A stretch of DNA of 64,000 bases from CAYFPX01 sp964519895. GTDB lineage: Bacteria; Myxococcota_A; UBA796; CAJQPC01. The position numbers and the translations under genes are program-made. This document shows, in pieces, positions 1 to 8,459 of this stretch; the first letter of the stretch is position 1; each line of letters begins with the position of its first letter. Location of the stretch: NCBI GenBank assembly GCA_964519895.1, contig CAZFLE010000023.1, positions 1 to 64,000 on the forward strand. The letters are read 5' to 3'. The notes beneath the pieces were generated by a model that saw only the letters and a program-made list of their open reading frames with translations, did no database searches and was not told the DNA's origin.

Positions 1-105
1 GAACTGGCTGGCGAAGATGACGTGCTGCAGCCGCCCGTTCTGGGAGAACTCGGCGATCTTCTGGGCCATCGGGCGCTCGAGGCGTCCCTCGAAGTCGTAG
101 AGCAT
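1..105 (-). CDS. N-terminal fragment of an unrecognised protein (runs off left edge)
   Basis: Only the first 35 codons are inside the window. The ATG lies at 103-105 on the minus strand and has an AGGAG box (complement of 111-115) five bases upstream, which is a good ribosome binding site. The peptide begins MLYDFEGRLERP and stays open to the edge. It has no signal peptide and no motif I recognise, so it is probably cytoplasmic. No function is proposed. The 206 bases between this start and the next gene at 312 would hold its promoter; I see no clear -35/-10 pair there. Confidence 0.55.
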   Translation of the reverse strand, partial: MLYDFEGRLERPMAQKIAEFSQNGRLQHVIFASQF

Positions 106-311
106 CTCAACTCCTGCACCGTGCGGACACGGACTAATCCGGCCGGGCGAGCGCGGATCCGGGCGGCACGCCGTTGTCACGGCGGGCCTAGGGTTGGGAG
201 TTTTCCGAGAACTTGGAGAAAAACAAGTGTCAGGTGTGCCACAGAGTTCCCCGGTGGGTGGCGGCCCCGGGGGATGCCGTGACAGGCTTGTCCCCTCGCC
301 CAGGAGATGAC

Positions 312-500
312 GTGAAGGACCTGCACAACTTCCGCGACCGCATCCGCGTGGCCATCACTGGGCGCGTGTCCACGGACCCGGACGCTTCGAACCGTCTGCG
401 CCATCGCCTGGCCGACGAAGAGCCGACCGACGTGGCGTTGCCGATCGTGCTCGCCGACGAAGAGCCGACCGAGCCTCTGCGGTGGCCGCGTCTGAGGTGA
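312..500 (+). CDS. Small hypothetical protein (62 aa) with an internal duplication
   Basis: A GTG start at 312 sits five bases after an AGGAG box (302-306), the best start in this stretch. The 62-residue product is charged and polar, lacks a signal peptide or membrane segment, and contains the phrase LADEEPT twice in its C-terminal half because of a 20-bp direct repeat in the DNA. The N-terminal part (KDLHNFRDRIRVAITGR) could form an amphipathic helix. No family is recognised. It lies alone between a divergent fragment and the outer-membrane protein at 578. It could be a real small protein or a fortuitous ORF with a good Shine-Dalgarno box. Confidence 0.45.
   Translation: MKDLHNFRDRIRVAITGRVSTDPDASNRLRHRLADEEPTDVALPIVLADEEPTEPLRWPRLR
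411..472. repeat. 20-bp direct repeat inside the small ORF
   Basis: Two identical 20-bp copies at 411-430 and 453-472 begin GCCGACGAAG and end GCCGACCGA. They are 42 bp apart (14 codons), so both are read in the same frame and give the repeated ADEEPT peptide. Confidence 0.85.
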
Positions 501-577
501 GCTCCCTGGGCGCCTGAGCGCACGAAACCGCTCAGGTCGAGCGCGGGTATCCGAGGTGTGCCTTCCCCGGAGCCCTC

Positions 578-1237
578 GTGACCCTCGCCCTGCTGGCCGC
601 TCTGGCCGCCCCGGCCGCCGCTGACGACGTCATCAAGACCGTGCAGCCCAAGCACGTGCTCAAGGTGGGGCGGATCGCGGTGACCCCGATGCTCGCCGCA
701 GTGACGAACAGCCACTACCTGCGGCGCCGCTTCGTGGGGGCGTCCCTCGCCTGGCACCTCTCGGACATCTTCGCAGTGGAGACCACCCTGGCCTGGGGAC
801 CGGACCTGGGCACCGCGGACTGGAAGCCCATCACCTGGCAGCTCCTCGAGGAGAACAAGGTGGTGGTCGAGCTGTCCCGGCTGACCCTGTGGGGCACCGG
901 CGCGTTCCAGTTCACGCCCATCCACGGCAAGTTCGCCTGGAACGGTCGGCGGGTGGCGCACTTCGAGCTCTTCGGGCTGGTGGGTGGCGGCTTCGCCCAG
1001 ACCGTCGACGACCTGGACGCGATGGGGGCCACGGACGACCCGCTGTCCCAGGCGACCGCGATCCAGTGGCACGGTGTGGCGACGGCCGGGGCCGGGGCGC
1101 GGCTGTTCCTCTCCAACACCTGGGCCCTGCGGGTCGAGGGGCGCAACGTGCACTACCTGGAGACTCTGGGAGCGGTGGACCTGTTGATGAAGAACAACTT
1201 CCTGGTCGCGGCCTCGGCGAGCGCGTTCTTTCCCTGA
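578..1237 (+). CDS. Outer-membrane beta-barrel protein (OMP_myx-like)
   Basis: Product of 219 residues starting at a GTG with GGAG six bases upstream. The first 15 residues (VTLALLAALAAPAAA) are a short uncharged signal peptide cleaved before DD. The mature part alternates hydrophobic and polar residues in short strands (for example FVGASLAWHLSDIFAVE and VATAGAGARLFLSNTWALRVE) and ends in Phe-Pro. Spacing and size fit the myxobacterial outer-membrane beta-barrel family (TIGR04565-type). That family link is from memory of its pattern, not a search. It probably sits in the outer membrane; no ligand or partner can be inferred. It stands alone, 31 bp upstream of the reductase gene. Confidence 0.65.
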   Translation: MTLALLAALAAPAAADDVIKTVQPKHVLKVGRIAVTPMLAAVTNSHYLRRRFVGASLAWHLSDIFAVETTLAWGPDLGTADWKPITWQLLEENKVVVELSRLTLWGTGAFQFTPIHGKFAWNGRRVAHFELFGLVGGGFAQTVDDLDAMGATDDPLSQATAIQWHGVATAGAGARLFLSNTWALRVEGRNVHYLETLGAVDLLMKNNFLVAASASAFFP

Positions 1238-1268
1238 TCCGGCCGATGACCTGCGATAGGGCAGGCGC

Positions 1269-2300
1269 ATGTCCGCAGCGCCCCGCGTCCTGGTCGTCGG
1301 AGTCGGTGGGCTCGGGGGCTGCATCGCCGGCGCTCTGGCCCGGTCCGGTGTCGACGTGACCGGGCTGAGCCCGAACACCGCCATCGTGGCGGCTGTGGCG
1401 TCCCATGGCATGCGGCTGACCGGGCACGGGGGCGACCACACGGTCCCCGGTCGGGTTGTGGCCCAGCTCGAGCCAGGCGCCGGACCCTTTGACCTGGTGG
1501 TGCTGGCCACCCCGCCGAACGCCGTCGAAGAAGCGGCCCGGGACGCCGCCCCCACCCTGGCCCCCGACGGCGCGATGGTGGTGCTGCAGAACGGCCTGTG
1601 CGAAGAGCGCGTCCAGGCCATCGTGGGGGCGGACCGGGTGGTCGGCTGCGTGGTCATGTGGGGAGCCTCGATGCCCGAGCCCGGGGTGTTCGAGCGCACC
1701 AGCTCCGGCACCATGACCCTGGGCCGGCTGGACGATGCACCCGATGGGCGGCTGGACACACTGGCCGCGCTGCTGGCCCCGCTGGGCGAGGTCCGCACGA
1801 CCGACCGGCTCGCGGGCAAGCGCTGGGGCAAGCTGGCCCTGAACTGCATGGTCTCCACCCTGGGCACCATCCGCGGAGGCCGGCTGGGCGACGTGCTGTT
1901 CACCCGCCGCGGCCGCCGGCTGGGCCTGGAGATCATCAGCGAGACCGTGGATGTGGCCCTGGCGTCGGGGGTGACGCCGGAGCGAATGGCGGGGGTGGAC
2001 CTGACCTGGCTCGCGCTGACTCCCGCTCAACGAGCCGCGCTGTGGTCCCCCAACCTGGGTGTGAAGCACGGGGTCATGCTGGCGGTCGGCACCCGCTACC
2101 GGCGGCTGCGGTCGTCGATGCTCGCCGCCATCGAGCGAGGCCGCACACCGCCCATCGAGTTCCTCAACGGCGAGGTGGTCCAGCGGGGTCAGGCCCTGGG
2201 GGTGCCGACCCCGGTGAACGCACGGGCCGTCGACGCGGTCTGGGCTATCTCCCGGGGTGACGCGACCCCGGGTGCGGCGCTGCTGGAGAGCCTCTCCTGA
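1269..2300 (+). CDS. 2-dehydropantoate 2-reductase family protein (ApbA/PanE-like)
   Basis: A 343-residue cytoplasmic oxidoreductase. The Rossmann dinucleotide-binding motif is GVGGLGGCIAGALARSG near residues 11-27, followed by the family phrase VVLATPPNAVEEA and the mid-protein VVLQNGLCEE that matches the conserved nicotinamide-side loop. The C-terminal helical domain contains KRWGKLALNCMVS, equivalent to the catalytic Lys and Asn region (K-x5-N) of ketopantoate reductases. The family reduces 2-oxo acids with NADPH, classically ketopantoate to pantoate for coenzyme A. No other pantothenate gene is nearby, and ApbA-like paralogues often have other substrates, so the exact reaction is open. 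Confidence 0.8.
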   Translation: MSAAPRVLVVGVGGLGGCIAGALARSGVDVTGLSPNTAIVAAVASHGMRLTGHGGDHTVPGRVVAQLEPGAGPFDLVVLATPPNAVEEAARDAAPTLAPDGAMVVLQNGLCEERVQAIVGADRVVGCVVMWGASMPEPGVFERTSSGTMTLGRLDDAPDGRLDTLAALLAPLGEVRTTDRLAGKRWGKLALNCMVSTLGTIRGGRLGDVLFTRRGRRLGLEIISETVDVALASGVTPERMAGVDLTWLALTPAQRAALWSPNLGVKHGVMLAVGTRYRRLRSSMLAAIERGRTPPIEFLNGEVVQRGQALGVPTPVNARAVDAVWAISRGDATPGAALLESLS

Positions 2301-2322
2301 GCGGCGGGGAGAGCCGGCTCAA

Positions 2323-2476
2323 GTCAAAGCCCGTTCCCTCTTCCGCTTGGACCCCCAAGAGGGACCGATCGACCGGATCTGGCCCCCGAATTGCCTCGAT
2401 CAGCCGGCCATGGCTGCAAAAGCGGAAGAAGCTCGGGGCTCTACCTGACCAAGCGGAAGAAATGGGTGGCTCTACC
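2323..2476. repeat. 154-bp intergenic repeat element, copy A
   Basis: This element fills most of the gap between the reductase gene and the pyrophosphorylase gene. It has one 27-bp unit at 2323-2349 (GTCAAAGCCC...CTTCCGCTTG), a 70-bp centre, and two inverted copies of the unit at 2420-2445 and 2451-2476 with a 31-bp period (AAGCGGAAGA...GGCTCTACC). A second element of exactly the same length and plan, in the opposite orientation, is at 38894-39047; its outer unit is identical over 27 bp. The RNA would fold into a long hairpin. No coding capacity. Confidence 0.85.
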
Positions 2477-2547
2477 CCTCCGTGGGAGCAGCCTGCCCGG
2501 CGTTAGGGACCGCTCATGAAGTCCCAACGCACCCACCAGGCCGGCGC

Positions 2548-4344
2548 GTGAGCAACCCCTTGGCCGCCCATCGCGCCGCCGGCGCCATTCCCGCCCACCA
2601 CGACGCCCTGGTCCAGACCCTGCTCGACGCCGGCCAGCGCCACCTGTTCGATGGCTGGCCCGACCCGGGGGACCGCGACGCGGACAAGCTGGCCATGCTG
2701 GACGTGCTCGCCAGAGCGCACGCGGCCTACCCCGGCGGCCTGGGCGCCTATGTGACCAACGCCCGCCGGCTCCTGGCCGGTGCCCGGACCGGCGGCAACC
2801 CCTACGACGGCCTGGTCCCGGAGCGGCCGGAGCGGGTCGACCTGTCCGAGCTGGGCCCCGACCTGCGCCACCACGAGAACCTGGGTCTGGCCCATGCCCA
2901 GGGCCTGGCGGTGGTCCTGGTGGCCGGCGGGCTGGGCGAACGCCTGGGCTTCCCCGGCATCAAGGTCGACATCCGGGTCGACCTGACCAGCGACCAGACC
3001 TACCTGGACCTGTACGGCCGCTGGCTCCGAGCCTTGGGTCGTCGCACCGGCCGTCAGCACCCCCTGGTCATCATGACCAGCGGGGACACCCACGCCGCGA
3101 CCCTGGCCAGCCTGGCGCGGCTGGACTGGCTGGGGCTGGGTCGGGAGCGGGTCCACGTGCTCCAGCAGCAGCTGGTGCCCGCCCTGGCCGACGACCAGGC
3201 CCGCATCGCCACCGAAGGCCCCACCCGGGTCCTGCTCAAGCCCCACGGCCACGGCGACGTGCACCTGTTGCTGCACCAGTCAGGCGTCGCGGCCCGGCTC
3301 GCCGACGAAGGCTTCACCCACCTGGCCTTCATCCAGGACACCAACGCCCAGGTGGTGAACTCCCTGCTGCCGACCCTGGGGGTCAGCGTGGCCCGGGACT
3401 TTGCCTTCAACTCCGTCGCGGTCCCCCGGGTCGCTGGCGAGGCGGTCGGCGCGATGACCCGGCTCCGGGGCGGGGTTCGCGACCTGACCGTGAACGTCGA
3501 GTACAACCAGCTCGACGGCCTCTTGCGCAACACGGTCGAGCCCCGCGGCGACGTGGGCGATGCCCAGGGCCTGTCCCCCTTCCCCGGCAACACCAACACG
3601 CTGCTGATCGCGCTGGACGCCTACCTGCCGGTCCTGCAGGCCAGCGGCGGCGTGATCGCCGAATTCGTGAACCCCAAGTACGCCGACGCGGACAAGATGC
3701 GATTCAAGAAGCCCACCCGGCTCGAGACCATGATGCAGGACCTGCCCAGGCTGTTCGCGGCCGGCGAGCGGGTCGGCGTGACGGTCTTCGATCGGCGCTG
3801 GGTCTTCTCGGCGGACAAGAACAACCTGGTCGACGCCCGCGCCAAGGCCGCCGCCGGTCGACCGGCCGAGTGCGCAGCGACCGCCGAAGACGACTGGTAT
3901 GACCAGGGCCGCCGCACCCTCGCGGCCGCTGGGGCCGAGCTCGCCCCACCCGAGCCCCAGACCTGGGAAGGCATCCCGGTGGACGGTGGCGCCCGGGTCT
4001 CGCTGGACCCAAGCTTCGCCCTGGTGCTCGACGACGTGACCCTCGGCCGCGCGCAGCTCGGGCCTCGCTGCCACCTTCACCTGGCGGGCGACGTGACCCT
4101 GACGGACCTGGTCCTGACGGGGAATGCGGCGCTGACGGTCCGGGCGGCACCCGGCGCCCGCGTCCAGATCGATGGCCTTGTCCTCGACGGGCCGGGCGCA
4201 GCCCTCGAAGCCCTGGGCCACGGCCAGCACCCCGCGGATCTGGCGATCCGAGGCTACCGGCTCGTGGCCCGATCGCCCCTGGTGGTGGACGTCACGGAGG
4301 GGGACTGGATCCTGGGCCCGAGGGGTCGGCTGACCCGGCGCTGA
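2548..4344 (+). CDS. UDP-sugar pyrophosphorylase (plant USP-type UTP:sugar-1-P uridylyltransferase)
   Basis: About 598 residues from the GTG at 2548; an in-frame GTG at 2482 is possible but would extend into the repeat element. Near residue 127 it has the nucleotide-binding loop GGLGERLGFPGIKVD. It then shows VIMTSGDTHAATL, KPHGHGDVHLLL, FIQDTNAQVVNSLLPTLGVS, NVEYNQLDGLLR, SPFPGNTNTLL, EFVNPKYAD and TRLETMMQDLP. These follow, in order, the conserved blocks of plant UDP-sugar pyrophosphorylase (EC 2.7.7.64), including the N-terminal HLFDGWP and YPGGLGAYV. The C-terminus looks like the left-handed beta-helix tail of that family. The enzyme would make UDP-sugars from UTP and hexose, pentose or uronate 1-phosphates in the cytoplasm. 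Bacterial homologues are less common than GalU, so this is a notable form. Confidence 0.85.
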   Translation: MSNPLAAHRAAGAIPAHHDALVQTLLDAGQRHLFDGWPDPGDRDADKLAMLDVLARAHAAYPGGLGAYVTNARRLLAGARTGGNPYDGLVPERPERVDLSELGPDLRHHENLGLAHAQGLAVVLVAGGLGERLGFPGIKVDIRVDLTSDQTYLDLYGRWLRALGRRTGRQHPLVIMTSGDTHAATLASLARLDWLGLGRERVHVLQQQLVPALADDQARIATEGPTRVLLKPHGHGDVHLLLHQSGVAARLADEGFTHLAFIQDTNAQVVNSLLPTLGVSVARDFAFNSVAVPRVAGEAVGAMTRLRGGVRDLTVNVEYNQLDGLLRNTVEPRGDVGDAQGLSPFPGNTNTLLIALDAYLPVLQASGGVIAEFVNPKYADADKMRFKKPTRLETMMQDLPRLFAAGERVGVTVFDRRWVFSADKNNLVDARAKAAAGRPAECAATAEDDWYDQGRRTLAAAGAELAPPEPQTWEGIPVDGGARVSLDPSFALVLDDVTLGRAQLGPRCHLHLAGDVTLTDLVLTGNAALTVRAAPGARVQIDGLVLDGPGAALEALGHGQHPADLAIRGYRLVARSPLVVDVTEGDWILGPRGRLTRR

Positions 4345-4351
4345 GATCCCC

Positions 4352-4819
4352 CTACAGCCCCACGTCCCCGGCTGAGATCTCCAGATAGGCGCTCCCGAAC
4401 ACCGAGTGGGAGCAGGGGTCGTAGACCTCGTCGAACCGCACCACCACGTCGACCGCGATGCTGTCTCCCACGTTGCCCTCGGGCATGCCGGGCACGGCGT
4501 AGCCCACCACGTCCAGCGGGTTGACCCCCACGCTGAAGCCGTTGCGGCTCAGGCCCCAGTCGCTGGGCCAGATCGCATAGGTGCCCTCGCGGTAGTCCGG
4601 CTCGCCAAGCCCGGTGTCGGTCGCGCAGTCGTTGGTGATGCCGTCGTCCCGGGCCTCGTAGATCGCGCCACAGGCGATGCCGGTGGTCCCGGACATGCCC
4701 AGCGGGTCCGACGTGATCGACTCCAGGGTGATGGTGGCCTCGTCACAGGCGTGCTCTTCGTCGGTGCAGGCGAGCACCATCCAGATCAGCAGGGTCACAG
4801 CGGCCTCCGGCGCGACCAT
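4352..4819 (-). CDS. Small secreted lipoprotein, unknown function
   Basis: A 155-residue product with an uncharged signal peptide ending in the lipobox VLAC (Cys about residue 18), so it is probably lipid-anchored and exported. The mature part is acidic and contains several cysteines (EHACDEATI, IACGAIY, NDCATDTG, DPCSHSVFG) that could form disulfides, with beta-strand-like segments near the C-terminus (DSIAVDVVVRFDEVYD). No family recognised. It is convergent with the pyrophosphorylase gene (7 bp between stops), and a small HTH-like gene lies 27 bp upstream. Confidence 0.6.
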   Translation of the reverse strand: MVAPEAAVTLLIWMVLACTDEEHACDEATITLESITSDPLGMSGTTGIACGAIYEARDDGITNDCATDTGLGEPDYREGTYAIWPSDWGLSRNGFSVGVNPLDVVGYAVPGMPEGNVGDSIAVDVVVRFDEVYDPCSHSVFGSAYLEISAGDVGL

Positions 4820-4846
4820 GGTGCCGGAGCCGTGGGGCGGCTGGGG

Positions 4847-5026
4847 TCAGCGACTCGCCAAACCGGTGCGCAGCGCCGCCAGGAGAGGAACCAAGTCCCG
4901 GGCCTCGGTGAGCTGATCGAGGATCCGGCGAACGGCCTTGCCGCTCAGGCCGAGGGCCCGCGCCAACTCTGAGCCGGTCCAGGTCTGCCAACCATGAACA
5001 TTGGTCCGATTTAGGCCAATTTTCAT
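4847..5026 (-). CDS. Small helix-turn-helix-like protein (59 aa)
   Basis: The ATG at 5024-5026 follows a GGAG box on the minus strand; an upstream start at 5053 would overlap the preceding gene's stop. The product contains TGSELARALGLSGKAVRRIL, which has the helix-turn-helix look of a small DNA-binding protein, followed by an Arg/Leu-rich helix. The 5' end is AT-rich for this genome, and codons 3-9 carry an ATTGG...CCAAT inverted repeat (complement of about 4999-5019). That could be an autoregulatory site, which is speculative. It lies 23 bp after the FG-GAP gene and may be co-transcribed with it. No family assigned. Confidence 0.45.
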   Translation of the reverse strand: MKIGLNRTNVHGWQTWTGSELARALGLSGKAVRRILDQLTEARDLVPLLAALRTGLASR

Positions 5027-5049
5027 GGAGGACTCCGGGAACACCCGGG

Positions 5050-7305
5050 TCAATACTCCGCGTACTTCACGTAGAACGCGCCAGCCCCCGACCCCCCGGT
5101 GTTCTCGCCCGGAGCGCCGATGATCAGCTCACCCCAGCCGTCGGCGTTCAGGTCGCCCGCCGCGACCCCGGTGCCGAACTGGTTGTTCGGATTCTCGCCG
5201 TAGATCCAGACATCGGCCTCGTCGGTCTGCACGCTGCCGGACAGGGGCCCGAAGAACAGGTAGGCCGACCCCGTGCTGCCGCCGCTCGAGCTGTCCGTCG
5301 GCGCACCGACCACCAAGTCGTCGGCGCCGTTCTGATCCACGTCGTAGGACCCCACGCCGCTGCCGGTCTGCATGCTCGCCTGGTGCCCGGTGACGATGAA
5401 GTCCGCGTCGGCGGCCGAGATCTCCCCGGTGCTGCCGTTGCCGAACACGACATAGGCCTTGCCCGTCGTGGAATTGGCGTAGTACGCGCCCATCGCAGCG
5501 TCGTGGTAGCCGTCGCCGTCGAAGTCCCCCTGGTTGATGGAGTAGCCCAGGTAGTCGCTGGAGTTCTCCCCTCGGATGATGACCTCGGCCGAGCTCAGGT
5601 CCATGTCGCCACTGGCCGGGCCGTAGACCATGTAGACAGAGCCGGCATAGGGCCCCGACGTCGAGTCGTAGACCGCCGGCACGAGCACGTCGCCGATGCC
5701 ATCGCCGTTGTAGTCCTCGCCGCCGCGCATGATGCGGCCGGTGTACGAGCTGGGGTTCTCGCCGATCAACAGGCCGTCGTACTCGTCCCGAATGTCGATC
5801 TCGCTGGTCGTGAACGGCCCGTACTTGAGGTAGCCATTGCCCGAGCCCGAGCCGCCGCCCATGTCCTCGTAGTAGGCGCCGATGATGGCGTCGGCGTAGC
5901 CGTCGCCGTTCACGTCGCCCAGGTCGGTGCCGTGGGCGCAGTAGGTGCCGTACTCGCCTTCGATCTGCACGTCGGCGTCGGTCAGGTCCATGTCGTCGGT
6001 GACCGGGCCGTACACGATGAACGCGGACTGAGAGCCGGTGTAGGGCGCACCGAAGATGATGTCGTCGAAGCCGTCGTTGTTGGTGTCGGCCAGACCCACG
6101 GAGCGTCCCGCCCCATAGGTGTCCCGGGCCCCCTCGAAGCGGTAGCCATAGGTGGACAGGTCCTGGGTCCCGGACATGGGCCCGTAGACCAGGTACCCAC
6201 CGCCGTTGTAGCCATTGGCGTAGAGCGTCGCGACGACCACGTCGTTGACCCCGTCGCCGTCCACGTCGCCCACGTCGACCAGCCGGCCCGCGTCGTAGCT
6301 GGCGTTCGGCGAGTAGAACTTGCCCTCGGTGTCGGTGCCCGCCACGTACTCGCCGGACAGGCCGCAGAAGGCGTCCTTGCCGTCGCAGTCGTTGTCGATG
6401 CCGTCGTCGCAGATCTCGTCGCCGTCGGGGTGCACGTCGCCGGCGCTGTCGTCGCAGTCGTCGCCACCGTCGCACTCGTCGGACTGGTAGCCGTCGCCGT
6501 CCAGGTCGAAGTCCTCGTCGATCTCGCCGTCGCAGTCCTCGTCGTCGTCGTTGCACTCCTCGTCGGCGCCGGGGTGCACCCAGGCCTCGTTGGGGGAGCA
6601 GTCGTCGCCCACCAGGACCCAGCCCTCGTCCGGCGCACAGGTGTCCTCGTACTCGGCGGGGTGGCCGTAGCCATCGCCGTCGGCGTCGCTGTACCAGCGG
6701 TTGACCTCGATCTCGTCCGGGCGACCATCGCAGTTGTCGTCGTCGCCGTCGCAGACCTCTTCGGCGTCGGGGTGCACGGTCGGGTCGTCGTCGTCGCAGT
6801 CCGTGCCGTCGGCCACGAAGCCGGTGGAGTCCACGCAGTCCTCGAAGCCGGTCTCGGGGTCGCCGTAGCCGTCCCCGTCGGCGTCGGTGTACCAGATCGA
6901 CGTCGCGCCGTCGTCGGCCTGGCCGTCGCAGTTGTCGTCCAGGCCGTTGCAGTCCTCGGGCGCACCCGGGTTGACCGCGGGGTCGTTGTCGTCGCAGTCG
7001 TTGCCGAGCTCCACGTAGCCGTCGGGGGCGTCGCAGGCCTGGAGCGATGCGCTGCTGCCGCCGTAGCCGTCCCCGTCCAGGTCGTACCACCACTCGGACT
7101 CGACGCCTTCGTCGGCCACGCCGTCGCAGTTGTTGTCGACGCCGTCGCAGACCTCGACGGCGCCCGGGTACACGGTCTCGTCCAGGTCGTCGCAGTCGTC
7201 GGCGGCGATCACGCCGTCGCCGTCGGCGTCGTCCGGGTCCACGGTCGTGTCACCGCCGTCGGCGCACGCCCACAGAGCCAGCCAGATCAGGGTCGTCGGG
7301 GCCAC
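5050..7305 (-). CDS. Large exported lipoprotein with MopE metal-binding repeats and FG-GAP beta-propeller
   Basis: Product of 751 residues from a GTG start one base after the previous stop, so it is co-transcribed with the 7307-8374 gene. The short signal peptide ends in the lipobox LWAC. Residues about 26-310 hold five tandem MopE-type units (DADGDGYG ... CDD ... HPGA ... CDGxDDNCDG), the Cys/Asp-rich putative metal-binding motif typical of Myxococcota. Residues about 330-750 hold around seven FG-GAP/integrin-alpha-like blades (GDVDGDGVNDVVV, GDLNADGWGELIIGAP), each with a DxDxDG calcium loop, expected to form a beta-propeller. It is probably a surface adhesion or scaffold protein; no enzyme motif is visible. 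Export and Ca binding are family knowledge, not seen directly. Confidence 0.85.
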   Translation of the reverse strand: MAPTTLIWLALWACADGGDTTVDPDDADGDGVIAADDCDDLDETVYPGAVEVCDGVDNNCDGVADEGVESEWWYDLDGDGYGGSSASLQACDAPDGYVELGNDCDDNDPAVNPGAPEDCNGLDDNCDGQADDGATSIWYTDADGDGYGDPETGFEDCVDSTGFVADGTDCDDDDPTVHPDAEEVCDGDDDNCDGRPDEIEVNRWYSDADGDGYGHPAEYEDTCAPDEGWVLVGDDCSPNEAWVHPGADEECNDDDEDCDGEIDEDFDLDGDGYQSDECDGGDDCDDSAGDVHPDGDEICDDGIDNDCDGKDAFCGLSGEYVAGTDTEGKFYSPNASYDAGRLVDVGDVDGDGVNDVVVATLYANGYNGGGYLVYGPMSGTQDLSTYGYRFEGARDTYGAGRSVGLADTNNDGFDDIIFGAPYTGSQSAFIVYGPVTDDMDLTDADVQIEGEYGTYCAHGTDLGDVNGDGYADAIIGAYYEDMGGGSGSGNGYLKYGPFTTSEIDIRDEYDGLLIGENPSSYTGRIMRGGEDYNGDGIGDVLVPAVYDSTSGPYAGSVYMVYGPASGDMDLSSAEVIIRGENSSDYLGYSINQGDFDGDGYHDAAMGAYYANSTTGKAYVVFGNGSTGEISAADADFIVTGHQASMQTGSGVGSYDVDQNGADDLVVGAPTDSSSGGSTGSAYLFFGPLSGSVQTDEADVWIYGENPNNQFGTGVAAGDLNADGWGELIIGAPGENTGGSGAGAFYVKYAEY

Positions 7306-7306
7306 G

Positions 7307-8374
7307 TCAGCCTCCGTAGGTGTAGGTCTCGGCGAGGGTCTCCCGAACCTCGATCGGGACCAGGTCGCAGGTGGCGGTGCTCACCACGGCGGTGGGATCG
7401 CCCTCGAGGGGGTCCACGTGCTCCACGAGCAGCCCGCACGCATCGCCGATGGGCGCGTCGAACAGGAAGGCGAAGTGCCGGCCGAAGTGGTGGTGGTCAG
7501 GCCGGTAGAAGAGCTGGAAGAACTCGGTGAGCTCGAAGGAGGTGCCGTCCAGGGTGCCCGCGGCCTGGGAAAAGGTTCCCGGCGCGGTCTGCACGGTGTT
7601 GATGCCCAGGATCAGGTCCAGGGTCACGTCGCCCCCGTCGAACTCCACGGTGTGGGACTCGGGGGTCCAGGCCGGGTCCAGGCAGGTCCAGAAGGCGACG
7701 GCGTCGATGTCGTAGCGGGAGCCGCCTTCGGGGTAGAGGAAGAAGTTGACCCCAGCCCCCGTCGTGGCGTCGGGCGGTCCCCCGTCGGCCACGAGCACGT
7801 CGGGCGCCACACCCTCGGCGCCGGTCAGCACCAGGGTGTGCTCCAGGATGAAGGGGGCGTCCACGGGATCGAGCAGGGGCTGTGAACCGGTCACATAGGT
7901 GTAGGTCGTGCCGCTCCAGGTGTTCAGGGTCACCGAGGTGTCGCCCGGTCCGTCCATGACCGGTCCAGGGGAGCCGGTGCCCACCCGGGTGCAGATGGGC
8001 AGGCCCAGGCTGTGGTCCCCCTCGTCGACCGGCACGCCATAGGTCCCGGGCACCATCTTGAATTGGGCCTTGAGCTGCTGCTCCTCCTGGAGGGTGCGGC
8101 CCTCGTTGTAGCCCCCGCAGTAGGTCGCATCGAGGGTGACCTGGAGCACGCCGGACCAGCCATCGTCGCCCGTGTAGGTGTCGTTGGCCGGACAGTGGGT
8201 CCAGTTCGGATCGGTGATGTCCGTGTCGGTGTCCGTGTCCGTGTCGGTGTCGGTGTCTGTGTCGGCGTCCGAGTCCGTGTCGGCGTCGGTCTCGCCGCTG
8301 TCCGTCGTCGTGGTGGTGTCGTCGGTGCAGGCGGGAAGCCAGAGCAGCGGCAAGATGAGGGACATGGACAGCAT
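7307..8374 (-). CDS. Exported lipoprotein with Asp-Thr repeat linker
   Basis: A 355-residue lipoprotein whose uncharged signal peptide ends in the lipobox LPAC (an alternative ATG at 8365 shortens it by three residues). The lipidated Cys is followed by a low-complexity TDTDTD linker of about 30 residues that would hold the globular part away from the membrane. The globular domain has a few Cys pairs (ATYCGGYNEG, FWTCLDPAW, GDACGLLVEH) and a His cluster PDHHHFGRHF that could bind metal. I do not recognise the fold. It is first in a two- or three-gene minus-strand unit with the FG-GAP lipoprotein. Confidence 0.65.
   Translation of the reverse strand: MLSMSLILPLLWLPACTDDTTTTTDSGETDADTDSDADTDTDTDTDTDTDTDITDPNWTHCPANDTYTGDDGWSGVLQVTLDATYCGGYNEGRTLQEEQQLKAQFKMVPGTYGVPVDEGDHSLGLPICTRVGTGSPGPVMDGPGDTSVTLNTWSGTTYTYVTGSQPLLDPVDAPFILEHTLVLTGAEGVAPDVLVADGGPPDATTGAGVNFFLYPEGGSRYDIDAVAFWTCLDPAWTPESHTVEFDGGDVTLDLILGINTVQTAPGTFSQAAGTLDGTSFELTEFFQLFYRPDHHHFGRHFAFLFDAPIGDACGLLVEHVDPLEGDPTAVVSTATCDLVPIEVRETLAETYTYGG
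8216..8291. repeat. Hexanucleotide simple-sequence repeat (GTGTCG/GTGTCC type)
   Basis: A run of about twelve degenerate six-base units (GTGTCG, GTGTCC, GCGTCG) that encodes the Asp-Thr/Asp-Ser linker of the 7307-8374 lipoprotein on the minus strand. The period is a multiple of three, so slippage would change linker length without a frameshift. Confidence 0.8.
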
Positions 8375-8459
8375 CGGGGGCAGCTCGGGGAACGGGTGCG
8401 GTTCCTCAGAGTACGCTGTGCGGGGGCGCAGTGTGATGGACCCGAGCTATCCTCGGCTC

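Noticed and set aside
5383..7530. Long open frame of 715 codons on the plus strand opposite the MopE/FG-GAP gene
   Set aside because: It is rich in Val and Arg with no recognisable domain, and results from the GAC/GGC repeats of the real gene read in the opposite direction.
8216..8291. Phase-variable switch from the hexanucleotide repeat
   Set aside because: The unit length is a multiple of three, so slippage would alter the linker length but not switch the gene off.
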